Source: Blautia obeum ATCC 29174 (GTDB lineage: Bacteria; Bacillota; Clostridia; Lachnospirales; Lachnospiraceae). From it: a stretch of 64,000 nucleotides of DNA. The translations under genes were made by a program, and so were the position numbers. The stretch lies in assembly GCF_025147765.1 (NCBI RefSeq), contig NZ_CP102265.1, positions 1,061,001 through 1,125,000 of the forward strand. The letters run 5' to 3'. Positions 52,093 to 60,505 of the stretch are shown piece by piece. Position 1 is the stretch's first letter. Each line of letters begins with the position of its first letter. The notes beneath the pieces were generated by a model, which saw nothing but the letters and a program-made list of their open reading frames with translations, had not been told where the DNA came from and made no database searches.

Positions 52093-52500
52093 TTATGAGG
52101 CAACCGCAGTCTGTGACTGTTTTGTTTTTTATAACTGTGCTGATCGTTCTGCTTCTTATCCTAACTGTAATGGTACATATGAGGAACAGAAAACTGAAAA
52201 GTACGTTGGAAGAACAGATGGCGGAAAGACGGCTTTTGGATAAGATATGTGCAGATTTTACGGCTGTCTATTATGTTGAATTAAATACCAGTTCCTTTGA
52301 AATTCTCCATATAAATGACGGGACCAATGTAAAAAAATGAATCCTAACCAGCATGAATTGATTGAAGGCGGAAGAATGCATTTCCACAGAATACCGTATA
52401 TGTGATGGCAGTTGGCACAGGATGCTTTTTACTGTAAAAAAAGGGATGAGTCTGGAAATGTAACCCATGTTTGCAAAATACGTGAAGAGTTGAGGCGTTT
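52089..52500 (+). pseudogene. Relic of another membrane sensor (TM plus PAS start)
   Basis: A short frame starts at an overlap with the kinase stop, gives one membrane helix (VTVLFFITVLIVLLLILTVM), a coil and the start of a PAS-like domain (DKICADFTAVYYVELNTSSF) and stops at 52340; scraps continue in other frames to about 52500. It looks like the remains of a second sensor protein between the two intact kinase genes. Confidence 0.6.
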
Positions 52501-52540
52501 TGTATTAAATTAAAATTAGGTAAAAGGCATGTGAAATACG

Positions 52541-54463
52541 ATGATGAAAAATAACTATATAAAACAAAAAAGAAAAGATCAAAATCCGGTAAATCATTGG
52601 AAAATTTTTGAGGGACGGTTGGTACTCCTTCTGGCAATGGTGATTTTGGCTGTTGTTGCATATACTTTTATTTTACAACAAGCATATACCCAAACTGCTC
52701 TGAAAACAGAAATAGAACGAGATATTTCCAGTGCAGATGCGGTTCATAAGCTGGTAAATGACAGACTGGGACGAAAAGATTTTAATGAAATAAAAAGTAA
52801 AGCTGATGAGAATACAGAACTATTCAAGAATATGTCGACATATATGAATGAAATCAGAACGCTGAATTCTACGAGATATATTTACACAGCAACCAGAAAT
52901 GAAGACGGTAGATTGATTTACGTTGTAGACGGACTGGATCCATCGGCTGGTGACGTCAGACATCCAGGAGATCCGATTGAAAAGGAGATGGTTCCTTATA
53001 TAGAAAAAGCACTTTCTGGAAAAACAGTATATTCTCAGGATATTGTTGATACAACATGGGGACCTATTTTTACAGCCTGTTATCCTGTGACAGCGGATGA
53101 TGAATCTAATGAAGTGATAGGTGCTTTCTGCATAGAAATGGATATGCAGAAAGCGTATGGAATGGTTGAGAAGACGAATAAGTTAAGTATTGTACTGGGA
53201 TGCATTACAGCGTGTATTTTGTTAATATTATGTACCTGTGGATATTCTGTATATAAGAAGCAAAAAGAAAATGAGCAGAAACAGCAAAAACTGTTGCAGG
53301 AAGCTGCAAGACTGGCCGATTCAGCTAATAAAGCAAAATCAACATTTCTGTTTAATATGTCTCATGATATTCGTACCCCTATGAATGCAATCATTGGATA
53401 TGCAGAATTGGGAGAGAAACATTTAAAGGAGCCAACTATATTAGAGGATTACTTTGAAAAAATATTATTGTGCGGAAAGAAAATGCTGCATTTGATTGAT
53501 AACATTCTTGAATTAGCACGAATCGAAAACAACCAAGCAACGCTGGATGAAACAATAACAGATGTTTCTAAAAACTTTGATTTATGTATTGATATGTTTA
53601 GGAAACCGATAGAAGAAAAACATCAAACACTAAAAGTCAATAAAAACATTCGATATCCATACCTGTATATGGATGATGCAAGATCATCTGAAATTACGAT
53701 TAACATTCTGAGTAATGCTGTGAAATACACGGGTGAAGGCGGTAACATAAGCTGTACATTGAACCAATATCCCGGCGAAAAAGAAGGTTGGAGTGTATTA
53801 GAGCTTATCATAGCAGACAACGGAATCGGAATGTCAGAAGAATTCCAAAAACATATTTTTGAATCATTTTCACAGGAACGATCTTCGTCAGACAGCGGAA
53901 TAGAAGGTAGCGGACTTGGCATGGGAATCGTGAAGAAACTGGTGGATTTAATGAATGGCAAGATCACAGTTCAGAGCAAACCGGGAGCAGGTTCTACTTT
54001 TACAATCACGCTTCCATTAAAAATAGCAAATGAGGAAGAAAGGAATCCGAAACATGCAGACGGTCAGTTGAATATCAAAAAACTGGAAGGAAAAAGGGTT
54101 CTTCTGGTAGAAGATAATGACTTGAACGCAGAAATTGCAACAGAACTTTTGACGGAAGAGGGAATCATGATAGAAAGAGCGGAGAATGGCGTTGAATGTA
54201 TTGATATGTTTAACAAAGCAAAGCAAAATTACTACAGTCTGATTCTGATGGATATTCAGATGCCGATTATGAACGGATATGAAGCATCCAGGAGAATTCG
54301 AGAACTGAAAGACGGTAACAAATCGCAGATTCCAATTGTTGCAATGACAGCAAATGCGTTTGAAGAAGATAAGAAGATGGCTTTGGCAAGTGGCATGAAT
54401 GATCATGTTGCAAAACCAATAGATATGAATGTATTATTGCCGACTATTATGAAATATATGTAA
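52541..54463 (+). CDS. Membrane hybrid histidine kinase with receiver domain
   Basis: The 640-residue protein has an N-terminal helix (VLLLAMVILAVVAYTFIL), an extracellular region of about 180 residues (dCache/Cache-like, RYIYTATRNEDGRLIYVVDG), a second membrane helix, a HisKA domain with NMSHDIRTPMNAIIGYAEL, HATPase_c (IADNGIGMSEEFQ, GSGLGMGIV) and a receiver with the acceptor Asp in LILMDIQMPIMNGYEA. It is intact, unlike its neighbour. The start may be 52541 or 52544. The ligand is unknown. Confidence 0.9.
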   Translation: MMKNNYIKQKRKDQNPVNHWKIFEGRLVLLLAMVILAVVAYTFILQQAYTQTALKTEIERDISSADAVHKLVNDRLGRKDFNEIKSKADENTELFKNMSTYMNEIRTLNSTRYIYTATRNEDGRLIYVVDGLDPSAGDVRHPGDPIEKEMVPYIEKALSGKTVYSQDIVDTTWGPIFTACYPVTADDESNEVIGAFCIEMDMQKAYGMVEKTNKLSIVLGCITACILLILCTCGYSVYKKQKENEQKQQKLLQEAARLADSANKAKSTFLFNMSHDIRTPMNAIIGYAELGEKHLKEPTILEDYFEKILLCGKKMLHLIDNILELARIENNQATLDETITDVSKNFDLCIDMFRKPIEEKHQTLKVNKNIRYPYLYMDDARSSEITINILSNAVKYTGEGGNISCTLNQYPGEKEGWSVLELIIADNGIGMSEEFQKHIFESFSQERSSSDSGIEGSGLGMGIVKKLVDLMNGKITVQSKPGAGSTFTITLPLKIANEEERNPKHADGQLNIKKLEGKRVLLVEDNDLNAEIATELLTEEGIMIERAENGVECIDMFNKAKQNYYSLILMDIQMPIMNGYEASRRIRELKDGNKSQIPIVAMTANAFEEDKKMALASGMNDHVAKPIDMNVLLPTIMKYM

Positions 54464-54477
54464 AGGAAGAAAGAAGG

Positions 54478-54504
54478 ACACTGATTTTGCAGTCAGTGTT
54501 CTTT
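54478..54504. terminator. Terminator after the hybrid kinase
   Basis: ACACTGA and TCAGTGT pair around an eight-base loop, followed by TCTTTG. It ends the kinase transcript. Confidence 0.7.
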
Positions 54505-54658
54505 GGGATACTCCCTTTTTTAGAGCTAGGGATTTTGGTAACGCCCAGATCCTGAAGCTCTTTTTTTAGGTCTGATTTATCTTCAGATTCAGAATATGTA
54601 TTTGAACGCAAAATAAAATAGTTATTCAGGTAAAAGATGCTCAGTTTGGCAACTTTTA

Positions 54659-54676
54659 TAATAATGAGAATTATTA
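54659..54676. promoter_or_regulatory. Fur/PerR-type box upstream of the regulator
   Basis: TAATAAT-GAGA-ATTATTA is an inverted repeat in an AT-rich context much like Fur or PerR boxes, 10 bases before a perfect promoter. The regulator downstream probably controls its own operon here. A further repeat, CCTTATTA...TAATAAGG, covers the transcription start. Confidence 0.6.
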
Positions 54677-54685
54677 CTATTTTTA

Positions 54686-54714
54686 TTGACAATAGGATAA
54701 TAGTGGTATATAAT
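54686..54714 (+). promoter_or_regulatory. Consensus promoter of the peroxide-stress operon
   Basis: TTGACA and TATAAT are separated by 17 bases, 35 bases before the Fur/PerR start codon. The Fur/PerR-type box lies just upstream. Confidence 0.75.
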
Positions 54715-54748
54715 CCTTATTAAGAACTAATCCTAATAAGGAGGACGA

Positions 54749-55156
54749 ATGACAAGTAGGAGAAATACCATTCAAAAAGATCTTGTAAGAAATACCGTTT
54801 ACGAAATGAGAAGACACGTTACGGCAAATGAAGTGTATGAATTTATAAAAGAAGCATATCCAACAATTGGAAAAGGAACTGTATATAGAAATCTTGATAT
54901 ATTGGTAGAGGAAGGTGCATTAAGAAAGGTTGAAGTTCCGGATGGACCGAACCGATTTGATTTTACATTGAAAAATCATTACCATGTAAGATGTATAAAG
55001 TGCGGTGAAATTTTTGATGTGGATATGGATCAAATACCGGATTTGCTGGAAAGAATTCATAACACTCATGGAATTGAATTTGTGGATTATGATATTTCAT
55101 TTAAAGGCATTTGCCCGAAATGCAGGGAGAAGGTAAAGGAGGAACAGCATGGATAG
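54749..55156 (+). CDS. Fur family repressor, PerR-like
   Basis: The 135-residue protein has the N-terminal Fur winged helix (VTANEVYEFIKEAYPTIGKG, TVYRNLDILVEEG) and a C-terminal metal domain with HYHVRC-IKC-GEIF and CPKCREK, the structural Cys4 zinc site. Position in a rubrerythrin-rubredoxin-desulfoferrodoxin operon argues for PerR (peroxide sensing) rather than iron-Fur. AAGGAGG lies before the ATG. Confidence 0.88.
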   Translation: MTSRRNTIQKDLVRNTVYEMRRHVTANEVYEFIKEAYPTIGKGTVYRNLDILVEEGALRKVEVPDGPNRFDFTLKNHYHVRCIKCGEIFDVDMDQIPDLLERIHNTHGIEFVDYDISFKGICPKCREKVKEEQHG

Positions 55157-55378
55157 GAAAGCAATGTTCCTTCAGTAACATATGATTATTATCAGAATAA
55201 TATTAAGCCTAAGCCACAGGAGGTTGGAAAAACAGAGGACAGTCAGACAATATGGCGTTGCAGAATTTGCGGATATGAATATGTAGGCGAGGAATTACCA
55301 GATGACTTTATATGTCCTTTGTGCAAGCACCCGGCATCAGATTTTGAAAAAGTAGTAAAGAAAACGGAGGTAAAAGAG
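55149..55378 (+). pseudogene. Flavin reductase-rubredoxin gene with a large internal deletion
   Basis: The start codon and first residues MDRKAMF are kept, as in flavin reductase-rubredoxin (high-molecular-weight rubredoxin) proteins. The sequence then jumps into the linker (VPSVTYDYYQNNIKPKPQ) and the C-terminal rubredoxin (CRICGYEYVGEELPDDFICP). The flavin domain of about 150 residues is gone and the join is out of frame (MDRKAMFLQ then stop). The rubredoxin frame has no start codon of its own and runs without a stop into the rubrerythrin ATG, so it is not expressed as such. Confidence 0.75.
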
Positions 55379-55921
55379 ATGGCAGCAAACAAATATGCAG
55401 GAACACAGACAGAGAAGAATTTACAGGAGGCATTTGCAGGGGAATCACAGGCAAGAAATAAGTATACCTATTTTGCTTCTGTAGCGAAAAAGGAAGGTTA
55501 CGAGCAGATGTCAGCGTTGTTTTTAAAGACTGCAGATAATGAGAAAGAACATGCAAAGATGTGGTTCAAGGAATTAGCAGGAATTGGTGATACAAAGGAA
55601 AACCTGGTGGCAGCGGCAGAAGGCGAAAATTATGAGTGGACAGATATGTATGATGGCTTTGCTAAAACAGCTGAGGAAGAAGGATTCCCTGAGCTTGCAG
55701 CAAAATTCAGGGCAGTAGGTGAGATTGAGAAGCACCATGAGGAAAGATATCGTGCACTTCTTAAGAATATTGAAACTTCACAGGTATTTGAAAAGAGCGA
55801 AGTTAAGGTATGGGAATGCCGTAACTGCGGACATATTGTGGTAGGAACTAAGGCGCCTGAAGTATGTCCGGTATGTAATCATCCACAGAGCTATTTTGAA
55901 GTACATGAAGAGAATTATTAA
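55379..55921 (+). CDS. rbr: Rubrerythrin
   Basis: The ATG at 55379 follows GGAGG and is preferred to an upstream TTG that would add part of the dead rubredoxin. The 180-residue protein has a ferritin-like diiron domain (EAFAGESQARNKYTYFASVAKK, DNEKEHAKMWF, EIEKHHEERYRALL) and a C-terminal rubredoxin-like iron site (CRNCGHIVVG and CPVCNHPQSYFEV). It reduces hydrogen peroxide to water in anaerobes. Regulated with the PerR-like gene. Confidence 0.95.
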   Translation: MAANKYAGTQTEKNLQEAFAGESQARNKYTYFASVAKKEGYEQMSALFLKTADNEKEHAKMWFKELAGIGDTKENLVAAAEGENYEWTDMYDGFAKTAEEEGFPELAAKFRAVGEIEKHHEERYRALLKNIETSQVFEKSEVKVWECRNCGHIVVGTKAPEVCPVCNHPQSYFEVHEENY

Positions 55922-55936
55922 GGAGATGAGATTATT

Positions 55937-56893
55937 ATGAAGAAGAAAGTGATTAATTCAAAAAAAGCAGTAATGATAGGCTGTGGCTTTGTTGGTTCTG
56001 CATCGGTATTTGCTCTGATGCAGAGTGGCTTGTTTACAGAGATTGTCCTTATCGATGTAGATAAGAACAAGGCAGAAGGAGAAGCGATGGATATCAGTCA
56101 TGGTATTCCATTTGCGAGTCCGATGAAAATATATGCCGGAGATTATGATGATGTGGCTGATGCTGCAATTGTTGTCATATCTGCCGGAGCGGGACAGAAA
56201 CCGGGAGAGACAAGGCTTGATCTCGTAAATAAAAATGTAGCAATATTTAAGTCAATCATTCCTGAAATAGCAAAGAGAAATTTTGCAGGTATCATGCTTG
56301 TAGTTGCGAATCCGGTAGATATCCTGACTCAGGTAGCCATAAAGTTATCAGGACTTCCAGAAAACAGGGTTATTGGATCGGGTACTGTGTTAGATAGTGC
56401 CAGATTAAGATATAAGCTTGGTGAGCATTTATCTGTGGACAGCAGGAGTGTTCATGCATTTATAGTAGGTGAGCATGGAGACAGCGAAGTTGTAGCATGG
56501 TCATCAGCCAATGTATCTGGTGTTCCATTAAGTGAAATGTGTGAAATGCGTGGACATTACAAGCACAAGGAAAACACGGCAGAAATAGCTACAGCAGTCA
56601 AGAACAGTGCTTATGAGATTATAAACAAAAAGCACGCTACATATTATGGAATTGCAATGTCTGTAAAAAGAATCTGCGAAGCGATTATGAGAGATGAAAA
56701 ATCAATACTTCCTGTATCACACATGATTCATGGAGTATATGATATTGACGGAGTATCGTTAAGTATGCCAGCTATTGTAGGTGCAGATGGTATTGAGTCT
56801 GATATACCTATTAATTTAAGTGGTGAGGAAGCGTTAAAGCTTAAGGAATCTGCAGATTCATTGAAAAAGATTATGGAGACAATTGAATTATAA
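55937..56893 (+). CDS. ldh: L-lactate dehydrogenase
   Basis: The 318-residue enzyme shows the Rossmann motif AVMIGCGFVGSASVFALMQSG, the catalytic His in VGEHGDSEV, the Arg region TRLDLVNKN and ANPVDILTQ. It converts pyruvate and NADH to L-lactate. It lies 15 bases after rubrerythrin with AAGGAG, in the peroxide-stress operon; coupling of lactate formation to oxidative stress is unusual but seen in some clostridia. Confidence 0.92.
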   Translation: MKKKVINSKKAVMIGCGFVGSASVFALMQSGLFTEIVLIDVDKNKAEGEAMDISHGIPFASPMKIYAGDYDDVADAAIVVISAGAGQKPGETRLDLVNKNVAIFKSIIPEIAKRNFAGIMLVVANPVDILTQVAIKLSGLPENRVIGSGTVLDSARLRYKLGEHLSVDSRSVHAFIVGEHGDSEVVAWSSANVSGVPLSEMCEMRGHYKHKENTAEIATAVKNSAYEIINKKHATYYGIAMSVKRICEAIMRDEKSILPVSHMIHGVYDIDGVSLSMPAIVGADGIESDIPINLSGEEALKLKESADSLKKIMETIEL

Positions 56894-56920
56894 ATTTTAC
56901 ACATGAAAGGAGAAAAAGGC

Positions 56921-57310
56921 ATGGAAGTAAGGTATTATATTTGTAAGCATTGTTGAAAAGGTAAAGGATAAGGGTGTACCTGTAATTTGTTGCGGGGAAC
57001 CTATGCAGGAATTAAAAGCCGGAGTGACAGATGCTGCTGTCGAGAAGCATGTACCTGTATATACGATAGAAGGCAGTCATGTTCATGTCGTGTTCGGAGA
57101 GACAAAACATCCAATGATTGAAGAGCATTTCATTGAGTGGATTACATTAAATACAAACCAGGGAATATACAGAAAACAGTTAAATCCAGGGTAGGAGCCG
57201 GTAGCAGATTTTTGTCTTTGCGATGGTGAACAGGTATTTGTCTTTGCGATGGTGAACAGGTAGAAGAAGTATATGCATATTGTAACCTGCATGGATTATG
57301 GAAATGCTAA
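56921..57310 (+). pseudogene. Desulfoferrodoxin (superoxide reductase) gene with three lesions
   Basis: The start MEVRYYICKHC matches desulfoferrodoxins, but about 10 bases are missing after it (the CGN of the desulforedoxin site), which shifts the frame. The body then reads CCGEPMQELKAGVTDAA and EKHVPVYTIEG-type sequence. A premature TAG follows QLNPG, and a 26-bp perfect tandem duplication near the C-terminus shifts the frame again before the final NLHGLWKC. At least three independent lesions show the gene is dead. It was the superoxide arm of this defence operon. Confidence 0.85.
57211..57262 (+). repeat. 26-bp perfect tandem duplication in the dead desulfoferrodoxin
   Basis: The unit TTTGTCTTTGCGATGGTGAA plus CAGGTA occurs twice, back to back (57211-57236 and 57237-57262). 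Twenty-six is not a multiple of three, so it alone breaks the frame. Confidence 0.95.
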
Positions 57311-57400
57311 AAGCATTTATACATATTAAGGTTACAGAACAACACAAATATAACAGTAATATAGGCTGTGTATTAATATATTTACAAGGAGGAACAACGA

Positions 57401-57559
57401 ATGAAATACGTATGTGATGTTTGCGGATGGGAATACGATGAGGAGAAGGGCTATCCAGAAGGTGGTATTGCACCAGGAACAAAATGGGAAGATGTTCCGG
57501 AAGATTTTGAATGCCCATTATGTAATGTTGGAAAAGATGAGTTTTCAGAAGTTGAATAG
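57401..57559 (+). CDS. Rubredoxin
   Basis: A 52-residue protein follows AAGGAGG. It has the two CxxC iron sites CDVCGWEYDEEKGYPEGG and CPLCNVGKDEF, with the WEDVPEDFECP segment typical of rubredoxins. It carries electrons, probably to rubrerythrin. This gene is intact, so the operon retains peroxide reduction even though the superoxide enzyme is lost. Confidence 0.95.
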   Translation: MKYVCDVCGWEYDEEKGYPEGGIAPGTKWEDVPEDFECPLCNVGKDEFSEVE

Positions 57560-57595
57560 AAGCCTAATCTTTTGTTAAATACGGATGGATAAACC

Positions 57596-57628
57596 AAAAC
57601 CCTGGTGCGTGAGCAACAGGGTTTTTTA
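57596..57628 (+). terminator. Terminator after rubredoxin
   Basis: AAAACCCTG and CAGGGTTTT pair around a 12-base loop and end in TTTTTTATT. It closes the peroxide-stress operon. Confidence 0.8.
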
Positions 57629-57713
57629 TTGCGATATTTTATGATGATATCACAGAAAATAATCTACCTTTTGCTTATAATGTGGCTAGAAACTAAGTGA
57701 GGAGGTAGTCTAA

Positions 57714-58187
57714 ATGAGATTAAAAGATAAAATTGCAATCATTACGGGTGGAAGCTGTGGCATAGGATTTGCTACAGCTGATAAATTCTTGAAGGAAGGC
57801 GCTACAGTTGTATTGGCGGCAAGTTCAAAGTAATCGGCAGATACTGCTGTAGATAAATTAAAAGAAAAATATCCCAATGCAATAGTTGCTGGAATTAGTC
57901 CAAATCTTGCAAGCATGGAGTCTGTCAGAAAGGCTTTTAAAGAGGCAATTGAAAAATATGGATGCGTCGATGTACTGGTAAATAATGCAGGAATTTCAGA
58001 AAACACCTCATTTATGGATTATACAGAGGAGACTTTTGATAAAGTCATGGATCTAAATGTACAGCTGAATCAGTACTGTAAAGGCAGTGTGACTAGGCTA
58101 GATACGGCTGTTTTAGCAAGATTATGTTGTGCCCTAGACTGTAAAATAGAAGACCTGTTGGAATATATTCCGTCGGAAAATAAATAA
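57714..58187 (+). pseudogene. SDR gene with a stop, fused to the end of an Xre regulator
   Basis: The gene starts at ATG 57714 after GGAGG and reads RLKDKIAIITGGSCGIGFAT, a good SDR start, with an in-frame TAA at 57831. The frame then continues as SDR (KYGCVDVLVNNAGISENTSF) until about 58060 (KVMDLNV). It becomes QLNQYCKGSVTRLDTAVLARL and ends CALDCKIEDLLEYIP, the C-terminal part of a small Xre/Cro-type HTH protein. The SDR active-site tyrosine region is missing. Both parents are partial. Confidence 0.75.
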
Positions 58188-58221
58188 TTGTGAGCATTTA
58201 TTACTGCCAATGCAGAAAAAT

Positions 58222-58263
58222 AAAGGACTACAGTTCTTGTGATATAAGAATGTAGTCCTTTTT
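58222..58263. terminator. Terminator after the SDR::Xre chimera
   Basis: AAAGGACTACA and TGTAGTCCTTT enclose a further inner stem and end in TTTTTG. A strong hairpin on the plus strand. Confidence 0.8.
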
Positions 58264-58278
58264 GATTAAATGTGAAAA

Positions 58279-58460
58279 TTAAAGTCCTGGCACTTTATCA
58301 GACGGTATTTTTTTATCTGGCATTCGTCAAGTACTTCCTGAAGATGAGTTTGTTTGGCTTCATCAAAATATGTCACGTCTAAATGTTCTAATTTTTCGGT
58401 ATCCTGTAATCCCCTGATCCGTAATAATATATGCTCATCAATAATTCCGCCGAGAGCTGG
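58279..58460 (-). pseudogene. Unrecognised leftward coding relic
   Basis: On the minus strand one frame reads IIDEHILLRIRGLQDTEKLEH and then LDVTYFDEAKQTHLQEVLDE and ends QDFNFHI and a stop, without a start codon. Composition is protein-like, so it is probably the C-terminal end of a lost gene. I do not recognise the family. It abuts the type III restriction relic on the other strand. Confidence 0.4.
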
Positions 58461-58516
58461 TTTGTTGTATCTGGGATAAACACTTTTGTTTTACCCATGA
58501 TGTTGACGCCTACGAT

Positions 58517-59921
58517 TTGATTATGAAAAACAAAGAGCTGCTTTTGGACAGAGATCCGAAGCGTTCCCCCGTTGGGTTTATCTTCTCGCATTCAGCGTTA
58601 CGTGAGGGCTGGGATAACCCGAATGTTTTTCAAATCTGTACACTGAAACAGAGCGGCAGTGATATTCGTAAGCGTCAGGAGGTTGATCGTGGTCTACGTC
58701 TGTGCGTCAACCAGGATGGTGAACGCCAGGATGCGAATGCTTTGGGAAATGATGTTCATAATGTCAACATTCTGACTGTCATTGCCAGTGAAAGTTATGA
58801 TTCCTTTGCGAAAGGTTTACAGAGTGAAATCGCAGAGAATGTGGCAGATCGGCCACGTACTATTACAGCTGATTTGTTTGTAGGAAAGGTCATCAACGAT
58901 TTGGATGGTCATGAACAGGTGGTTGATAGGGATACTGCCTATGCCATCATGTATGATTTGACAATTAATCGCTATATCGATAAGAAGGGTGTATTGACTG
59001 ATAAATACTACGAAGACAAATTCAATGGCATTTTACAAATTGCTGAAGAAGTGAATAATTTTGCAGCATCCATTGTGGAACTCATCGATTCGGTTTACAA
59101 CCCGAGGGCAGTGCAGCCGGAAAATGCTCGTGGTAATAATGTTGAGCTTAAGGTTAATGAAGAAAAATTTGCTATGCCTGAGTTTCAAGCGCTCTGGTCA
59201 AAGATAAATGTAAAGTCTATTTATATCGTAGATTTTGATATTGATGAACTGATCCGAAATGCAATAGCTTCTCTGGATGCTAAGCTGATAGTTGCTAAGA
59301 TTTTCTTCAAGATTGAATCAGGTGCAATGGAAGAAAGTAAATCGAAAGAAGCTTTGGAATGTGGAGCTGCCTTTACAAAGGAAACTTCTGCTTACGGTAC
59401 GCAGATACGGATTCCTGTCAATAGTAGCGTGAAATATGATTTGGTTGGCAAACTGGTGGAAGAGACAAAGTTGACTCGTAAGGATGTTATTGCTATTCTG
59501 CGTGGTATCAAAAAGACTGTTTTTAATCAGTTTAAAGATAATCCTGAAGAGTTCATTATCAAGGCAGTTGCACTCATTAATGAGGAAAAGGCAGCAGCCA
59601 TTATCAAGCACATTACTTATGCCGTTTTGGATAAGTATTACAGTATGAAGGTATTTACTGATTTGCCGAATGGATTCTATATTTCGACACCGGTAGGAAA
59701 TTATAATCCTGACTGGGCAATTACTTTCTATAAGGGGAAAGGTAAAGCATATTTATTTTGCAGCTGAAACCAAGGGCTCTATGTCCTCTATGCAGCTGCG
59801 TTCGATTGAGGAATCTAAGATACACTGCGCACGGGAAGACTTTAAGGCTATCAGTAGTGACAGCGTTGTTTTTGATGTCGTGGATAGTTATCAGAGTCTT
59901 TTTGATATGGTGATGAGATAA
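58517..59921 (+). pseudogene. Type III restriction Res subunit, C-terminal relic with frameshift
   Basis: The frame opens without a ribosome site inside the helicase C-terminal domain (FIFSHSALREGWDNPNVFQICTL then DIRKRQEVDRGLRL, motifs V and VI of type III Res). The DEAD-box half is missing. It runs on through the middle domain to the endonuclease start (STPVGNYNPDWAI). There a frameshift near 59757 sends it to a stop; the other frame continues AAETKGSMSSMQLRSIEE to a stop at 59919. So both ends are damaged. No Mod methyltransferase is visible. Confidence 0.8.
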
Positions 59922-60151
59922 GGCGTTAAGGGATAATATTTCCTCAACAATCATAGGAAAGAGTGCTGTGTATGTCATCTTTTGTATCTCTCTGTGAATA
60001 GCACGAATGTAATTCAATGTTCTATGGATTGCAAGACATGCTATATGAGTGGTGCGCGAACTTTATCCCCCCCGGCAGGGGCGGTCAACCTCTGGGAATT
60101 CCAGCAAATACAAAAAAGTAAAATTATCAAAAATATTGTTAAAGAAAATTC

Positions 60152-60180
60152 TTTACTTTGGTTAAAGCGTAAGTTATAAT
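60152..60180 (+). promoter_or_regulatory. Promoter of the cobalamin riboswitch transcript
   Basis: TTTACT and TATAAT are separated by 17 bases. Transcription would start near 60187, before the riboswitch. I see nothing recognisable in the stretch from the Res relic (59921) to here. Confidence 0.6.
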
Positions 60181-60224
60181 AGCTTTGCTTAAAAGAATAA
60201 ATGTGCCAAGTGCTGAAAAATATA

Positions 60225-60400
60225 TAAAATTTACACTATTTTCAGAAGAGGGAATCAGGTGAGAATCCTGAACGATCCGGTCACTGTATTCAGTTATGCC
60301 ACATTCATATCCATTGCATTTTTATGTGAGAAGGGAATGGGGATTTAAGCTGTAAGCCAGGAAACCTGCTTGGTTCATAGAAAGAAACTTCCGTGTAAAG
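60225..60400 (+). ncRNA. Cobalamin (B12) riboswitch
   Basis: The core elements are present: GAGGGAATCAGGTGAGAATC and CTGAACGATCCGGTCACTGT at the start and, about 100 bases later, AAGCTGTAAGCCAGGAAACC followed by TGC (the B12 box). It precedes an ABC uptake operon with a cobaltochelatase, the expected targets. Binding of cobalamin would favour the terminator hairpin just downstream and shut the operon off. Edges are approximate. Confidence 0.9.
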
Positions 60401-60432
60401 TGCTGTCTTTCGTATCATGTTTTTTTGTGATG

Positions 60433-60466
60433 CCCGCTTTTTTATGGAAGCGGACTTTTTTCTTTT
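60433..60466 (+). terminator. Riboswitch-controlled terminator
   Basis: CCGCTT and AAGCGG pair around TTTTATGG and are followed by ACTTTTTTC. It lies between the aptamer and the ATG of the transporter operon, as expected of an expression platform. Confidence 0.7.
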
Positions 60467-60505
60467 AAAAGCAAAAAAACAAAAGAAAAAATAAGGAGAA
60501 AAAGC

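Noticed and set aside
54447..54692. Leftward 81-codon frame overlapping the kinase end and Fur/PerR box
   Set aside because: It runs through a terminator and a regulatory box and has no homology; rejected as coding.
59982..60179. 65-codon frame with a Cys-rich start (CSMDCKTCYMSG)
   Set aside because: No ribosome site, covers the promoter of the riboswitch transcript, low-complexity end; most likely chance.
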